Source of the DNA: an uncultured bacterium
GTDB taxonomy: Bacteria; Patescibacteriota; Minisyncoccia; Phycocordibacterales; UBA5272
Assembly: GCA_903875555.1 (NCBI GenBank)
Contig: CAIQWN010000033.1
Coordinates: 1-39,832 of the forward strand
Direction of reading: 5' to 3'
Length of the DNA: 39,832 bases
A model generated the notes under the pieces. It saw only the letters and a list, made by a program, of their open reading frames with translations, did not search any database and was not told where the DNA came from. A program made the position numbers and the translations under genes. Position 1 is the stretch's first letter, and every line of letters starts with the position of its first letter. Positions 9,447-20,634 of this stretch are shown here, in pieces.

Positions 9447-10043
9447 ATGAAGCCGTCTCTAAAAAAAATGAAAGCGTTTACTTTGATTGAGCTTTTGATG
9501 TCCACTTCTATATTCGTTCTAATGACAACTATTTTAATGGCAAATTATCCGAATTCTTTGGTTAGATCAAATCTATTTAATTTATCAAACAACACCGTAC
9601 TTCTCCTTCGAGAAGCACAAGTTAAAGGAAGTTCGATCGATGCACAAAGAAATGCTTTGGGTGTAGATACTGTTACTGGTTATGGTATTTATTTTGATAA
9701 AATAAATAATAAAATAATTTATTTTAATGACAAAGGAAATATGTCCAGTCCTGGAAATAAAGTTTATGACGCGGGTAACGGAGAAGCTATCTCTACTGTA
9801 AATATTGTGTCTGGATATCTCATAAATAAATTACGTATTAAAAATAACGATAGTTCAAATTCATACAGTGACACAGATTCACTAACCGTAACGTTTACAA
9901 GACCATCAGTAAAAGCTTTTTTTACCCCAATAACAAAAGAAGTTTGTGTAGAATTAACAACTAAGAAAAATCCAGCTTTAGTTAGAAGTATACAAGTTTA
10001 TAGTTTGGGGAGAATAGTTTCTGGTCCAAAAGAATGTCCATAA
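9447..10043 (+). CDS. Pseudopilin (prepilin-type N-methylation motif)
   Basis: KAFTLIELLMSTSIFVLMTTILMANY. Confidence 0.8.
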   Translation: MKPSLKKMKAFTLIELLMSTSIFVLMTTILMANYPNSLVRSNLFNLSNNTVLLLREAQVKGSSIDAQRNALGVDTVTGYGIYFDKINNKIIYFNDKGNMSSPGNKVYDAGNGEAISTVNIVSGYLINKLRIKNNDSSNSYSDTDSLTVTFTRPSVKAFFTPITKEVCVELTTKKNPALVRSIQVYSLGRIVSGPKECP

Positions 10044-10044
10044 T

Positions 10045-10689
10045 ATGAAAAATATATTTTTAAAAATTAAAAATACGAAATATAAAGTAAACACAAAAGG
10101 ATTTACATTAATCGAACTCCTTGTCTCTCTTAGTATTTTTTCTTTTGTTGTTGTTATGGCAATTGGAGCATTGTATTCTGCTCAAAATTATTCAGCAAAA
10201 GCACAAGGTTCACAAGTTATTTTAGATGGACTTAATTTTACAATGGAAACAATGTCTCGTGAAATAAGATATGGAACAAATTTTTATTGTGACACAAATT
10301 CTAGTATTACTCTTCCTGGTAATAGTGAAAAGAAAGATTGTTCAGATTTAAATAATTTAGGAAAAACTCTTTATTTTTTACCAAACGGTAACACAGACAG
10401 GGTTTATTATTATTTATTTAAAGATCCTTTTACTGGAAATGGGATAATTAAAAGAATGCAAATAGGTAGTAGTGGACCAGAAGACGTTACCTCTCTTGAA
10501 GATATAGATGTAGAAACATTTAGTTTTTATGTTGAAGGAGCAAAATCAACAGGTCTTTCAGATTATGATCAACCAAGAGTCACTATAATCATTGCAGGAA
10601 AGACAATACCTAATAACGTGAATATTAAACCAACAATATTTAGAATTCAAAATACAGTAACTCAAAGAGTTTTAGATACGGTTCAATAA
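10045..10689 (+). CDS. Pseudopilin (PilW/GspJ-like)
   Basis: KGFTLIELLVSLSIFSFVVVMAIGALYS. Confidence 0.8.
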   Translation: MKNIFLKIKNTKYKVNTKGFTLIELLVSLSIFSFVVVMAIGALYSAQNYSAKAQGSQVILDGLNFTMETMSREIRYGTNFYCDTNSSITLPGNSEKKDCSDLNNLGKTLYFLPNGNTDRVYYYLFKDPFTGNGIIKRMQIGSSGPEDVTSLEDIDVETFSFYVEGAKSTGLSDYDQPRVTIIIAGKTIPNNVNIKPTIFRIQNTVTQRVLDTVQ

Positions 10690-10702
10690 ATATATCAAAT
10701 TT

Positions 10703-11347
10703 ATGTTAAAAACTTTTACAAAAAATAAAAATCAAAAAGCTTTCACATTAGTAGAAACACTAACGGCTATGACTATTATTATTTTGGCCATACTTGGTCC
10801 ACTTACGGTGGCTGTTTATTCTTTTTCTTATGCCACAGAAACACGAGATAATATAACAGCAACATATTTGGCTGGGGAAGCGATTGAATTATTAAGATAC
10901 AAAAGAGATTCAATACATATTGATGGAACATTTAAAACTGGAAGTATTTATGCGGTAAATCCTTGGAGTAGTTTTAAAAATATATTCGGTACCCAATCAC
11001 CAGTAGGGGGATGTTATATAGATCCGACAACACATATTGGAAATGGTTGTGCTTTTGATATTTTTACTATAGATGATCCGTCACCAATAGTTGCTTGCCC
11101 ATTTTTGTATCGTAATGAAGCAGTAACTAATCCAACATATTTATATAGTTGTAATAGTGGTTTGTATAGTAGTCCTGATAACGTAAAGACATCTTTTTCA
11201 AGAAATGTAAAAATGGAAAATATTGTGCAAGTAAATAATCCAATACCAGACGAAGATGATATTCGTGTAACTTCTACTGTTACTTATAAAAAAAGTAATG
11301 GTCTTTCTAAAAATATTACTGTAATTGACTTCATACACAGAAGATAA
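10703..11347 (+). CDS. Pseudopilin (PilV/GspI-like)
   Basis: KAFTLVETLTAMTIIILAILGPLTVAVYS. Confidence 0.8.
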   Translation: MLKTFTKNKNQKAFTLVETLTAMTIIILAILGPLTVAVYSFSYATETRDNITATYLAGEAIELLRYKRDSIHIDGTFKTGSIYAVNPWSSFKNIFGTQSPVGGCYIDPTTHIGNGCAFDIFTIDDPSPIVACPFLYRNEAVTNPTYLYSCNSGLYSSPDNVKTSFSRNVKMENIVQVNNPIPDEDDIRVTSTVTYKKSNGLSKNITVIDFIHRR

Positions 11348-11350
11348 AAT

Positions 11351-11944
11351 ATGAAAACAAAATTATTTAAAATTAAACTTATAAAAGAACAAATAAATAA
11401 GAGGGGTTTCGTGATACCTTTCTCTCTTCTCATTTCTACTATTATTTTAAGTATCTCTTTAGGGGTGTCTCTTATCTTAGTTAAAGAGATTTTCTTTTCA
11501 AAATTAAATAGTGATTCATTGCTTGCTTATTATGCTGCTGATGAAGCCCTTGATTGTGCAATATATTTAAATAATAAATACGTTACAACTGGAAGTGGTA
11601 ATAGTTATGGTCTCTTCCCACATACAAATGAGTCCGAGATTAGTAATACTCTTGGGTTACCTATATATGGTTTAAGTAAAGATAATATAGTTTGTAATAC
11701 ATCACATATTTTTACAAGTCCTAATTATAAAGGGGTTGATAGTGTTAATTGTAGTAACAATATATGTGAAACAAAATATGATATGAAAATGGATTTAGGT
11801 GACGGATCTTTTAGATGTGCAAGTGTAAAGGTTACAGCTAACCCTGATGTAAATGATCCAACAATATTTAATTATTCTTATGTTGCAACAGGATATAGTA
11901 GTTGTGATTCTAGGAATAGAATAGAAAGAAGTTTATTTAAGTAA
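11351..11944 (+). CDS. PilX-like minor pilin/membrane protein
   Basis: RGFVIPFSLLISTIILSISLGVSLILVKEI; last gene of the pseudopilin run. Confidence 0.6.
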   Translation: MKTKLFKIKLIKEQINKRGFVIPFSLLISTIILSISLGVSLILVKEIFFSKLNSDSLLAYYAADEALDCAIYLNNKYVTTGSGNSYGLFPHTNESEISNTLGLPIYGLSKDNIVCNTSHIFTSPNYKGVDSVNCSNNICETKYDMKMDLGDGSFRCASVKVTANPDVNDPTIFNYSYVATGYSSCDSRNRIERSLFK

Positions 11945-11968
11945 TTTTCTGCTTGTTAATCGCTGTGA

Positions 11969-14092
<2,124 letters not shown>

Positions 14093-14188
14093 ATATTTTG
14101 TTTTAATCTTAAGCGAACTTTATATACTTTTACCGCTGTACCACTCGTTGCTACTCGCGGTATCTTCCTCGCTCTTCGCTTCGTCGAA

Positions 14189-14205
14189 CTATCACGGAAT
14201 ATTTT
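14189..14205 (-). repeat. Duplicate of the tRNA-Asn 5' end (ctatcacggaatatttt)
   Basis: Identical 17 nt at 14083-14099 and 14189-14205. Confidence 0.75.
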
Positions 14206-14235
14206 AGTTTTTATTTTAAAAAACAGTTACTACAT

Positions 14236-14282
14236 AATACACAGAAAATAACACCTTTGCAAGGTGTTATTTTCTGTGTATT
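14236..14282. terminator. Perfect 22-bp hairpin terminator, loop TGC
   Basis: aatacacagaaaataacacctt tgc aaggtgttattttctgtgtatt. Confidence 0.75.
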
Positions 14283-14509
14283 TAATTTTTTGGTTTATAT
14301 GCATTTGCGAGACCGATGAGTAGTGCAAATACAGATATTGTTAATGCTTCTAGCTCATATCCACCTAAGAAAGTGAATGTTTGATTTATATACCAACGTA
14401 CATAAGTTTGTCCTGCAATTAAAACTAAAATAATAATTGAAGATATAATCGCTATTGTTAATGAAAATCTGTAAACAGTTTTTTCGTGTTTTTCTAAATT
14501 TTTATTCAT
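14282..14509 (-). CDS. Small membrane protein (two TMs)
   Basis: MNKNLEKHEKTVYRFSLTIAIISSIIILVLIAG...; TGTTAAAAT upstream on the minus strand, 8 nt before this ATG. Confidence 0.55.
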   Translation of the reverse strand: MNKNLEKHEKTVYRFSLTIAIISSIIILVLIAGQTYVRWYINQTFTFLGGYELEALTISVFALLIGLANAYKPKN

Positions 14510-14611
14510 ATTATGTAATTTTAACACAGTATTTGTAAGTCTTTAGTTATTGTGGTGGATAAGTATATTGTTGTGTTATACTTAAATATATCAAGTAATT
14601 AAATTAAATAT

Positions 14612-14968
14612 ATGCACATAACAATAACTGGGGTTCATATTGAAATTACAGAAGCAATTAAATCTTATACGGAAGAAAAAGTTAGTAATCTTGAAAAATA
14701 TATCGGAAACAGAAACACAAAAGTGGATGTATTTTTGTCAAAGACTACAGAACATCATAATCATGGAGACATTTTTAAAGCAGAGGCTAATATGCATATT
14801 GATGGCAAAGCTCTTTCTGCAAAAACAACAGAAGACGATCTATATAAAGCTATTGATGGGTTAAAAGATATACTTGCCAGAGAATTAACTCATCATAAAG
14901 ATAAAAAGATTTCTGTTTTTAGAAGAGGCGCACACAAAATTAAAAATTTATTAAAAAGAGGTAATTAA
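14612..14968 (+). CDS. raiA: Ribosome hibernation promoting factor / RaiA
   Basis: MHITITGVHIEITEAIKSYTEEKVSNLEKY...VDVFLSK. Confidence 0.88.
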   Translation: MHITITGVHIEITEAIKSYTEEKVSNLEKYIGNRNTKVDVFLSKTTEHHNHGDIFKAEANMHIDGKALSAKTTEDDLYKAIDGLKDILARELTHHKDKKISVFRRGAHKIKNLLKRGN

Positions 14969-14974
14969 ATAGTT

Positions 14975-15748
14975 ATGTATAACGAGTCAAAATCAATTTA
15001 TATCATCGTTGCATTTTTTATAGTAGTTCTAAGTGTTTCTGCATTTTTTTTGCAAGATAAAGTTGGAAATAAAACAAATACACCTGTTGCAGAAGAAGTG
15101 AAAGAAGCAACAAGTACTAATGTGTCAACGATCTCAAAAATTTTTAGTACAAAAACAGTGACAACTAAAATAAAAAGTACAACAATATTAACAGACAAAG
15201 CAAGTACAACATTAGCAACAACACAAATAACATCTATGAATGGAGAAAAGATAGAAATACCAGCAAACGTAAGTGGGGCAATATTAAAAACAAATTTAGG
15301 TGATATTGAAATTCAATTTTTAGATGCAACACCAAACACTGTTACAAATTTTATTTCCCTAGCAGCTTCAAAGTTTTACGATGGAGTTCGTTTTCATAGA
15401 GTTATCAGAGATTTTATGATTCAAACAGGCGATCCACTTTCAAAAGATATAAACAAAAAAATATATTGGGGAACTGGCGGACCAGGATATAAATTTCCTG
15501 ATGAAATAAGTGGCAAAGAAGAATATACTCAGGGGATAGTGGCCATGGCGAACTCAGGACCTAATACAAACGGTAGTCAATTCTTTATTATTACTGCTTA
15601 TCCTGGTTATCCGCTTCCTGTAAGTTATACTGTATTCGGTAAAGTTGTAAAAGGTATCGACACAGCTCTTAATATACAAAATGTAAAAACAGATAATGCA
15701 GATAGACCAATTACTGATGTAATATTGAAGGAGGTGATATTGAAATAA
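14975..15748 (+). CDS. Membrane-anchored cyclophilin-type peptidyl-prolyl isomerase
   Basis: FYDGVRFHRVIRDFMIQTGDP, NGSQFFIITA, YTVFGKVVKGID; N-terminal TM. Confidence 0.93.
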   Translation: MYNESKSIYIIVAFFIVVLSVSAFFLQDKVGNKTNTPVAEEVKEATSTNVSTISKIFSTKTVTTKIKSTTILTDKASTTLATTQITSMNGEKIEIPANVSGAILKTNLGDIEIQFLDATPNTVTNFISLAASKFYDGVRFHRVIRDFMIQTGDPLSKDINKKIYWGTGGPGYKFPDEISGKEEYTQGIVAMANSGPNTNGSQFFIITAYPGYPLPVSYTVFGKVVKGIDTALNIQNVKTDNADRPITDVILKEVILK

Positions 15749-15791
15749 TAGTTTAGTAATTAGCCACTAGGGTATAGTTAATAGTAGATCC

Positions 15792-15836
15792 AAATTCAAT
15801 ACAGGGTTTCGCTTTGCGAAACCCTGTATTGAATTT
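15792..15836. repeat. Perfect 21-bp hairpin, loop TTT (copy 2 of a family)
   Basis: aaattcaatacagggtttcgc ttt gcgaaaccctgtattgaattt. Confidence 0.85.
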
Positions 15837-15871
15837 TAGTTTCTTAGTCCCTAAAATCTATCACCTAAAAT

Positions 15872-16747
15872 CTAGTTAATATATCCTCTTTTAAAACTCT
15901 CGAAATTTATTTCCTTTTTCCCTTCTGGGATTACAGATAAAATAATTTTTTCTGATGTGTCATTGTTTTCTATTTCCGAAACAAGATCTATTTTTGTAAT
16001 TTTTACTCTCAAGTTTCTTTCATTGTGTTTAATAAAAAAATAAAGTAGAGGCCAAGGTGATAGTGCACGGAATTTATTTCTTACAATTAGTGCGTTGTCT
16101 TCTAATTTAATTTCTCCTAATTCTTTTCCTATTATTTTACAGAATGTTGCTTTCGAATGATCTTGTTCTTTTGGAATAAGTGTTCCATCAATAAAATGAG
16201 GAATTATTTGAGTCAGAAGTTCACCACCTAGTTGCCCGCAAGTTACTTTAAGTGTGCCTGCTGTTGCTTCCTTGTCGATTAAAAATTTTGTTTGTGCAAG
16301 AATTGGTCCATGATCCATTTCTTTATCTAATTTCATTATTGAAATTCCTACTTCTTTTTCTCCATCAAGTAAAGCACTTTCAATAGGGGAAGGTCCACGA
16401 TATTTTGGAAGTAGTGATGGGTGAACATTTAGTGTTCCATGTTTTGCTAAATTTAAAATTTCTTCTGGAATTATTTTCCCATATGAGGCAACGATAAATA
16501 GATCATATACATTAGGTCTTAAACTGTTAGAAAATTCAGAATCTAATTTTATTGGTTGTAATACAGGAATATTTTTCATTTCACACCAGGTCTTGATATG
16601 TGGTGCAATAAGTTCCATATGACGACCCTGTTTTGAATCAGGTTTTGTCACTAAAAGTTTTGGTATATAGCCGGCACGTACAAGTGAAGCAAGTACAGAT
16701 TCTGCAAGCGGCCCTGTTCCAAAAAAAGCAAAAGAAATATTATTCAT
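15872..16747 (-). CDS. fmt: Methionyl-tRNA formyltransferase
   Basis: FFGTGPLAESVLASL, LNVHPSLLPKYRGPSPIESALLDGEKEVGISIM. Confidence 0.92.
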   Translation of the reverse strand: MNNISFAFFGTGPLAESVLASLVRAGYIPKLLVTKPDSKQGRHMELIAPHIKTWCEMKNIPVLQPIKLDSEFSNSLRPNVYDLFIVASYGKIIPEEILNLAKHGTLNVHPSLLPKYRGPSPIESALLDGEKEVGISIMKLDKEMDHGPILAQTKFLIDKEATAGTLKVTCGQLGGELLTQIIPHFIDGTLIPKEQDHSKATFCKIIGKELGEIKLEDNALIVRNKFRALSPWPLLYFFIKHNERNLRVKITKIDLVSEIENNDTSEKIILSVIPEGKKEINFESFKRGYIN

Positions 16748-16749
16748 AA

Positions 16750-17292
16750 TTATTTTTTGTCTGTCTTGTTAGCCTCTCTAATTTCTTCTTCTGTAAATTC
16801 TTCGAAATCAAAACCAATATCAGTAAAAAGTACACCATCTAAGTGATCCATTTCGTGTTGAAAGATGTGAGCGATAAGACTAGATGCTCCATAGGAAAAT
16901 TTATTTCCATTTTCGTCGTAAGCCTCAATGGTTACATTCGTTGCTCTTTCTGTCTTTCCATATATCCAACGAACAGATAGGCATCCTTCTTGAACGATAG
17001 CTTTCTTTTTTGAAGCTTTTGTTATTTTTGGATTTATAAAAACCAAAGGTTTCCATTTTGCGTCAGTAGGGTACGATTTTTCTGCAACAACGAAGATGCG
17101 TTTATCAATTCCGATTTGCGGAGCAGCGATAGCCACACCATCATCTTCTTTAATGAGAGCTTTCTTCATTGCAGAGATTATTTCTTTCAGTTCTTTGTTT
17201 CCGAATTCATTCTTTTTAATATCACGAGAAATAATACGGAGAGGGTTATCTTTTTTATCATCGATCTGAACTATTTTATTTGAGACAGTCAT
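16750..17292 (-). CDS. def: Peptide deformylase
   Basis: GVAIAAPQIG, EGCLSVR, QHEMDHLDG motifs. Confidence 0.93.
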   Translation of the reverse strand: MTVSNKIVQIDDKKDNPLRIISRDIKKNEFGNKELKEIISAMKKALIKEDDGVAIAAPQIGIDKRIFVVAEKSYPTDAKWKPLVFINPKITKASKKKAIVQEGCLSVRWIYGKTERATNVTIEAYDENGNKFSYGASSLIAHIFQHEMDHLDGVLFTDIGFDFEEFTEEEIREANKTDKK

Positions 17293-17306
17293 ATCTATAA
17301 TCTATC

Positions 17307-17342
17307 AATAAAAAACATAAAACACAAGGAAGTCAATGGTTT
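17307..17342 (+). repeat. 36-bp direct repeat, copy 1
   Basis: aataaaaaacataaaacacaaggaagtcaatggttt, identical to 18049-18084. Confidence 0.95.
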
Positions 17343-17416
17343 AAATATGAATGATTTACAAAATATCTGGTATGTTGTAGTGTATTAATTGAGGTTTTTA
17401 TTTTTTGGAGGACGTT

Positions 17417-17983
17417 ATGTATATAGACTTATCTGATATGGATACATTCAACTCCTTGCCAATAGACGACAGTGTTCTTTGCGATAGGGTTGTTGAATAT
17501 TTACAAAAGTATCATTTGATTAAGGGTGACGCAACTAACTGTTCTACTCTTGCAAGATTTTTGTTTGATGGTAAGTTCGTAGAATGTTCATCTGGTAATG
17601 AATATTTTTCTTTTGAAGAAAGTTTTGTTTTTTATTCTAATCAAGAAATAAACACAGGAGACACTATATGTTTTTTATTTCACAGAAGAATTGTAAATGA
17701 TCACGAAGATATTATTACAAGGCTTTATCTTGAGATGAAAGATTCCCTCGCTAAACATTTGTTTTGTGGTGGTGGTTCTGTTTTAGTTTCTTCGTCTGAT
17801 ATAAGAACAGCTTTTAAAAATTCTCAATATGACGAGTTTCATCTTGTTGTGTGTTTGGATGGTGAGAAGAAAATGTTTATTCACCAAGATGGAATTGACG
17901 GCACGTGTTCTATTTTTACATTGAAAGATGTAAGTGGTTTTTCAAAAATCCCAGCAACTATATTATTAAGGAGGAAAAAATAA
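17417..17983 (+). CDS. Orphan protein with canonical SD
   Basis: GGAGG (17407-17411) then ATG 17417 (MYIDLSDMDTF...); followed by a terminator. No family recognised. Confidence 0.65.
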   Translation: MYIDLSDMDTFNSLPIDDSVLCDRVVEYLQKYHLIKGDATNCSTLARFLFDGKFVECSSGNEYFSFEESFVFYSNQEINTGDTICFLFHRRIVNDHEDIITRLYLEMKDSLAKHLFCGGGSVLVSSSDIRTAFKNSQYDEFHLVVCLDGEKKMFIHQDGIDGTCSIFTLKDVSGFSKIPATILLRRKK

Positions 17984-18003
17984 AAGACGATGTTTTTCGC
18001 AAG

Positions 18004-18047
18004 GTGCCACGAAGTAAATATTTATTGCGTGGCACTTATCATTTTTG
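18004..18047 (+). terminator. Rho-independent terminator
   Basis: gtgccacg (18004-18011) ... cgtggcac (18028-18035) ttatcattttt. Confidence 0.75.
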
Positions 18048-18048
18048 T

Positions 18049-18084
18049 AATAAAAAACATAAAACACAAGGAAGTCAATGGTTT
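18049..18084 (+). repeat. 36-bp direct repeat, copy 2
   Basis: Identical to 17307-17342. Confidence 0.95.
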
Positions 18085-18119
18085 TAAGTTGATTGCCATG
18101 GTGTTATAATGCGCTCACT

Positions 18120-19133
18120 ATGAGTTTTTTCTCTAAAAAAATTGGTATAGATTTGGGGACGGCAAATACTTTAGTTTTTGTTCCAGGAAAAGGAATTGTT
18201 CTTATTGAACCTTCTGTGGTGGCTGTTTCTCAAACAGAAAATAAAATATTAGCTGTTGGAAGTGAGGCGAAAGATATGATTGGAAAAACCCCTGATTCAA
18301 TTATTGCTTATCGTCCAATGCGTGACGGAGTGATCGCGGATTATCGTGTCACAGAAGCCATGCTTCGTTATTATATAAATAAGGCACTGGGCTCTTATAA
18401 TTTTTGGAAGCCGGATGTGATGATTTCTGTGCCTGCGGGTGTGACAGGAACAGAACGTCGTGCCGTTATTGAAGCTGCTATAAACGCCGGAGCAAAAAAT
18501 GCTTATGTTGTAAAAGAACCAATACTTGCAGCTATTGGTGCAGGTATTCCTATTCATGAAGCAAAAGGAAGAATGATTGTAGATATTGGAGGAGGAACAA
18601 CTGATGTGGCCGTAATTTCTCTTGGTGGTATTGTTTGTTCTACATCTGTTAAATGTGCTGGGGATAAAATTGATCAAGCGATAATTGATTATATAAAAAA
18701 GACTTATAATCTTGCAATTGGAGATCAGACAGCTGAAGAAATAAAAATAAAAATTGGATCAGCTCTTCCTATTGAAGAAGAACTTGTAATGAAAGTAAAA
18801 GGTAGAGATTTTATTGCTGGACTTCCAAGAACTGTTGAGATAAGAACAAATGAGATTGTAAAAGCTATAGATAAAGAATTACGTTTAATGGTTAAAGCAA
18901 TTAAGGATGTTCTTCAAGAAACCCCACCGGAACTTGCTAGTGATATTATTGATAATGGAATAATTATGTCAGGTGGATCATCAATGCTTGCCAATCTTCC
19001 AGATTTAGTTGAGAGAAGAACTGGTGTAAAGGCAGTACTTGCTCCTGATGCATTTTATTGTGTTGTTAAGGGAACTGGAGTTGCACTCGAACATTTGGAT
19101 ACGTACAAAAAATCTATCTTCACAAAACGCTAA
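18120..19133 (+). CDS. mreB: MreB rod-shape-determining protein (solitary paralog)
   Basis: KIGIDLGTANTLVFVPGKGIVLIEPSVVAV; MIVDIGGGTTDVAVISLGG. Confidence 0.95.
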   Translation: MSFFSKKIGIDLGTANTLVFVPGKGIVLIEPSVVAVSQTENKILAVGSEAKDMIGKTPDSIIAYRPMRDGVIADYRVTEAMLRYYINKALGSYNFWKPDVMISVPAGVTGTERRAVIEAAINAGAKNAYVVKEPILAAIGAGIPIHEAKGRMIVDIGGGTTDVAVISLGGIVCSTSVKCAGDKIDQAIIDYIKKTYNLAIGDQTAEEIKIKIGSALPIEEELVMKVKGRDFIAGLPRTVEIRTNEIVKAIDKELRLMVKAIKDVLQETPPELASDIIDNGIIMSGGSSMLANLPDLVERRTGVKAVLAPDAFYCVVKGTGVALEHLDTYKKSIFTKR

Positions 19134-19136
19134 TAA

Positions 19137-19247
19137 GGGTGTCATTCCCGCGAAAGCGGGAATCCAGTGTTAAGAATTTTAAATTTGTAATTTTTTAATG
19201 AAATACAAAATGAAACCTAGATTCCCGCTTTCGCGGGAATGACACCC
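19137..19247. mobile_element. MITE-like gene-less relative of the 9041-9398 element
   Basis: gggtgtcattcccgcgaaagcgggaat (19137-19163) / attcccgctttcgcgggaatgacaccc (19221-19247), perfect 27-bp inverted repeats. Confidence 0.75.
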
Positions 19248-19395
19248 AAAATAGTGACACAAAAATAATTTTCTGACAACAACATTTTTTAATGCTTTGT
19301 GAACTGTTTTTAAATTTTTGTTTAAGATAAACTTTCGATTAAAGTAGTTTTCGTAATTTACAGCAGTTCGTTAATTAATTATTTGGGAGATCGTC

Positions 19396-19902
19396 ATGGC
19401 AAAGATACAAGAGTTTCAAGCGCCTAAAGATGATCTCTTTGGGTTTGATAGCAAGACAGTGAGTGTTGTTCCTGTTAGTGAAATGTTTTATGGAAAAGTA
19501 GTTGATGAAGTAATTAAAAATTATCAATCATTAATTAAAAAAATAACTGTCGACGTTGTCACAAAATATTCCATTTTATCTGGAGTGATTTTTGTTCGCA
19601 GGGGAAAGAATAGTTTTGCTTTTTATGTTCATGTTGAAACAATAAGTAAAGAAGGTATTGTAAAGTTTTCTTTCACCACTAATCGTCTTTATGGTGAGAC
19701 ATTAAGATTAAATGAATGCCTATCTTTTGTTTTACAAGAATGTGGTTTGTGTGATTTACACCAACCTCTTTCCATACACAATGGACATCTTTCTGGTTTT
19801 ATTAATATATCTGACGCTGTTTATATTCAGGAGTCAGAAAAAAGTATTGGTATGTATTATTTGAAGGATGAGATAAGTACAAAGCAAGAAGGTTTGTTTT
19901 AG
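19396..19902 (+). CDS. Orphan protein with canonical SD
   Basis: GGGAG (19385-19389) then ATG; terminator follows. No family recognised. Confidence 0.6.
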   Translation: MAKIQEFQAPKDDLFGFDSKTVSVVPVSEMFYGKVVDEVIKNYQSLIKKITVDVVTKYSILSGVIFVRRGKNSFAFYVHVETISKEGIVKFSFTTNRLYGETLRLNECLSFVLQECGLCDLHQPLSIHNGHLSGFINISDAVYIQESEKSIGMYYLKDEISTKQEGLF

Positions 19903-19946
19903 AGTGTGGTTCGATATTATGTGTCGTCCACACTCTGTTTGTTTTT
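19901..19946 (+). terminator. Rho-independent terminator
   Basis: agagtgtgg (19901-19909) ... ccacactct (19928-19936) gtttgttttt. Confidence 0.75.
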
Positions 19947-19960
19947 GTTATACTTAAAAA

Positions 19961-20614
19961 ATGAAATTAAAGGACTTACCAAATAGTCAGGTGATATTGA
20001 TTGTCGATGATGCAAGGCAAGACCTTGCAGAAAATTTTTGGAGTGAGATAAAAAATGAACACTCTCCAAATATTTTTATAAACAAAACTGTGGTTGATAT
20101 GGATACGGGTAGGAATATTATTTCTTGGGCGAATACACCTTTTAATGGAAACAAAACTTGTATAATTTCTTTTCATACAATAACTCTTCCAACCCAGAAT
20201 TCATTACTTAAGGTTTTAGAAGAAGTTAAAAACGGTATTGGTTTTATTTTAATAACAAGCAATGAAGAGGCCTTGATTCCAACAGTTCTTTCAAGATTAC
20301 ATAAAATCAAGAAGCAAGAATCAAGAAGCAAGAATCAAGAAGACGCACAAAAATTCTTTGAAACTAAATCAACAGAAAGGATGAAATTAAAAAGTGTAGT
20401 GGGGCTTTTAAATCAAGAAGATGAAGAGGGGAGAAAAGACAGAGAAGCAGTTAAAAGTTTTATTTCAGATTTAATTAAATTTGGCAGAGAAAATAATTTA
20501 GAAAGTAAAAAATTAATTAAATTAATTGAAATGGAAAATTATGCAGGTGATCCGTCAGCCAGTGGAAAAACCATCGTAGAATTTATTTCACTTTACTTGC
20601 CCGTTATACGTTGA
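19961..20614 (+). CDS. DNA polymerase III delta'-like (HolB-like), no Walker A seen
   Basis: TCIISFHTITLPTQNSLLKVLEEVKNGIGFILITSNEEALIPTVLSRLHKIKK resembles clamp-loader SRC region. Confidence 0.65.
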   Translation: MKLKDLPNSQVILIVDDARQDLAENFWSEIKNEHSPNIFINKTVVDMDTGRNIISWANTPFNGNKTCIISFHTITLPTQNSLLKVLEEVKNGIGFILITSNEEALIPTVLSRLHKIKKQESRSKNQEDAQKFFETKSTERMKLKSVVGLLNQEDEEGRKDREAVKSFISDLIKFGRENNLESKKLIKLIEMENYAGDPSASGKTIVEFISLYLPVIR

Positions 20615-20634
20615 TATACTTTTGTGTATTCCTT

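Noticed and set aside
14100-14205. A second complete tRNA gene next to tRNA-Asn
   Set aside because: Only the acceptor/D-arm start is recognisable; no anticodon or T arm follows.
17307-18084. CRISPR-like interpretation of the 36-bp repeat
   Set aside because: Only two copies, 742 bp apart, with an ORF between and no cas genes in the window.
19961-20614. Full HolB/DnaX-type clamp-loader ATPase
   Set aside because: No Walker A motif and the protein is only 217 aa; only delta'-like similarity is supportable.
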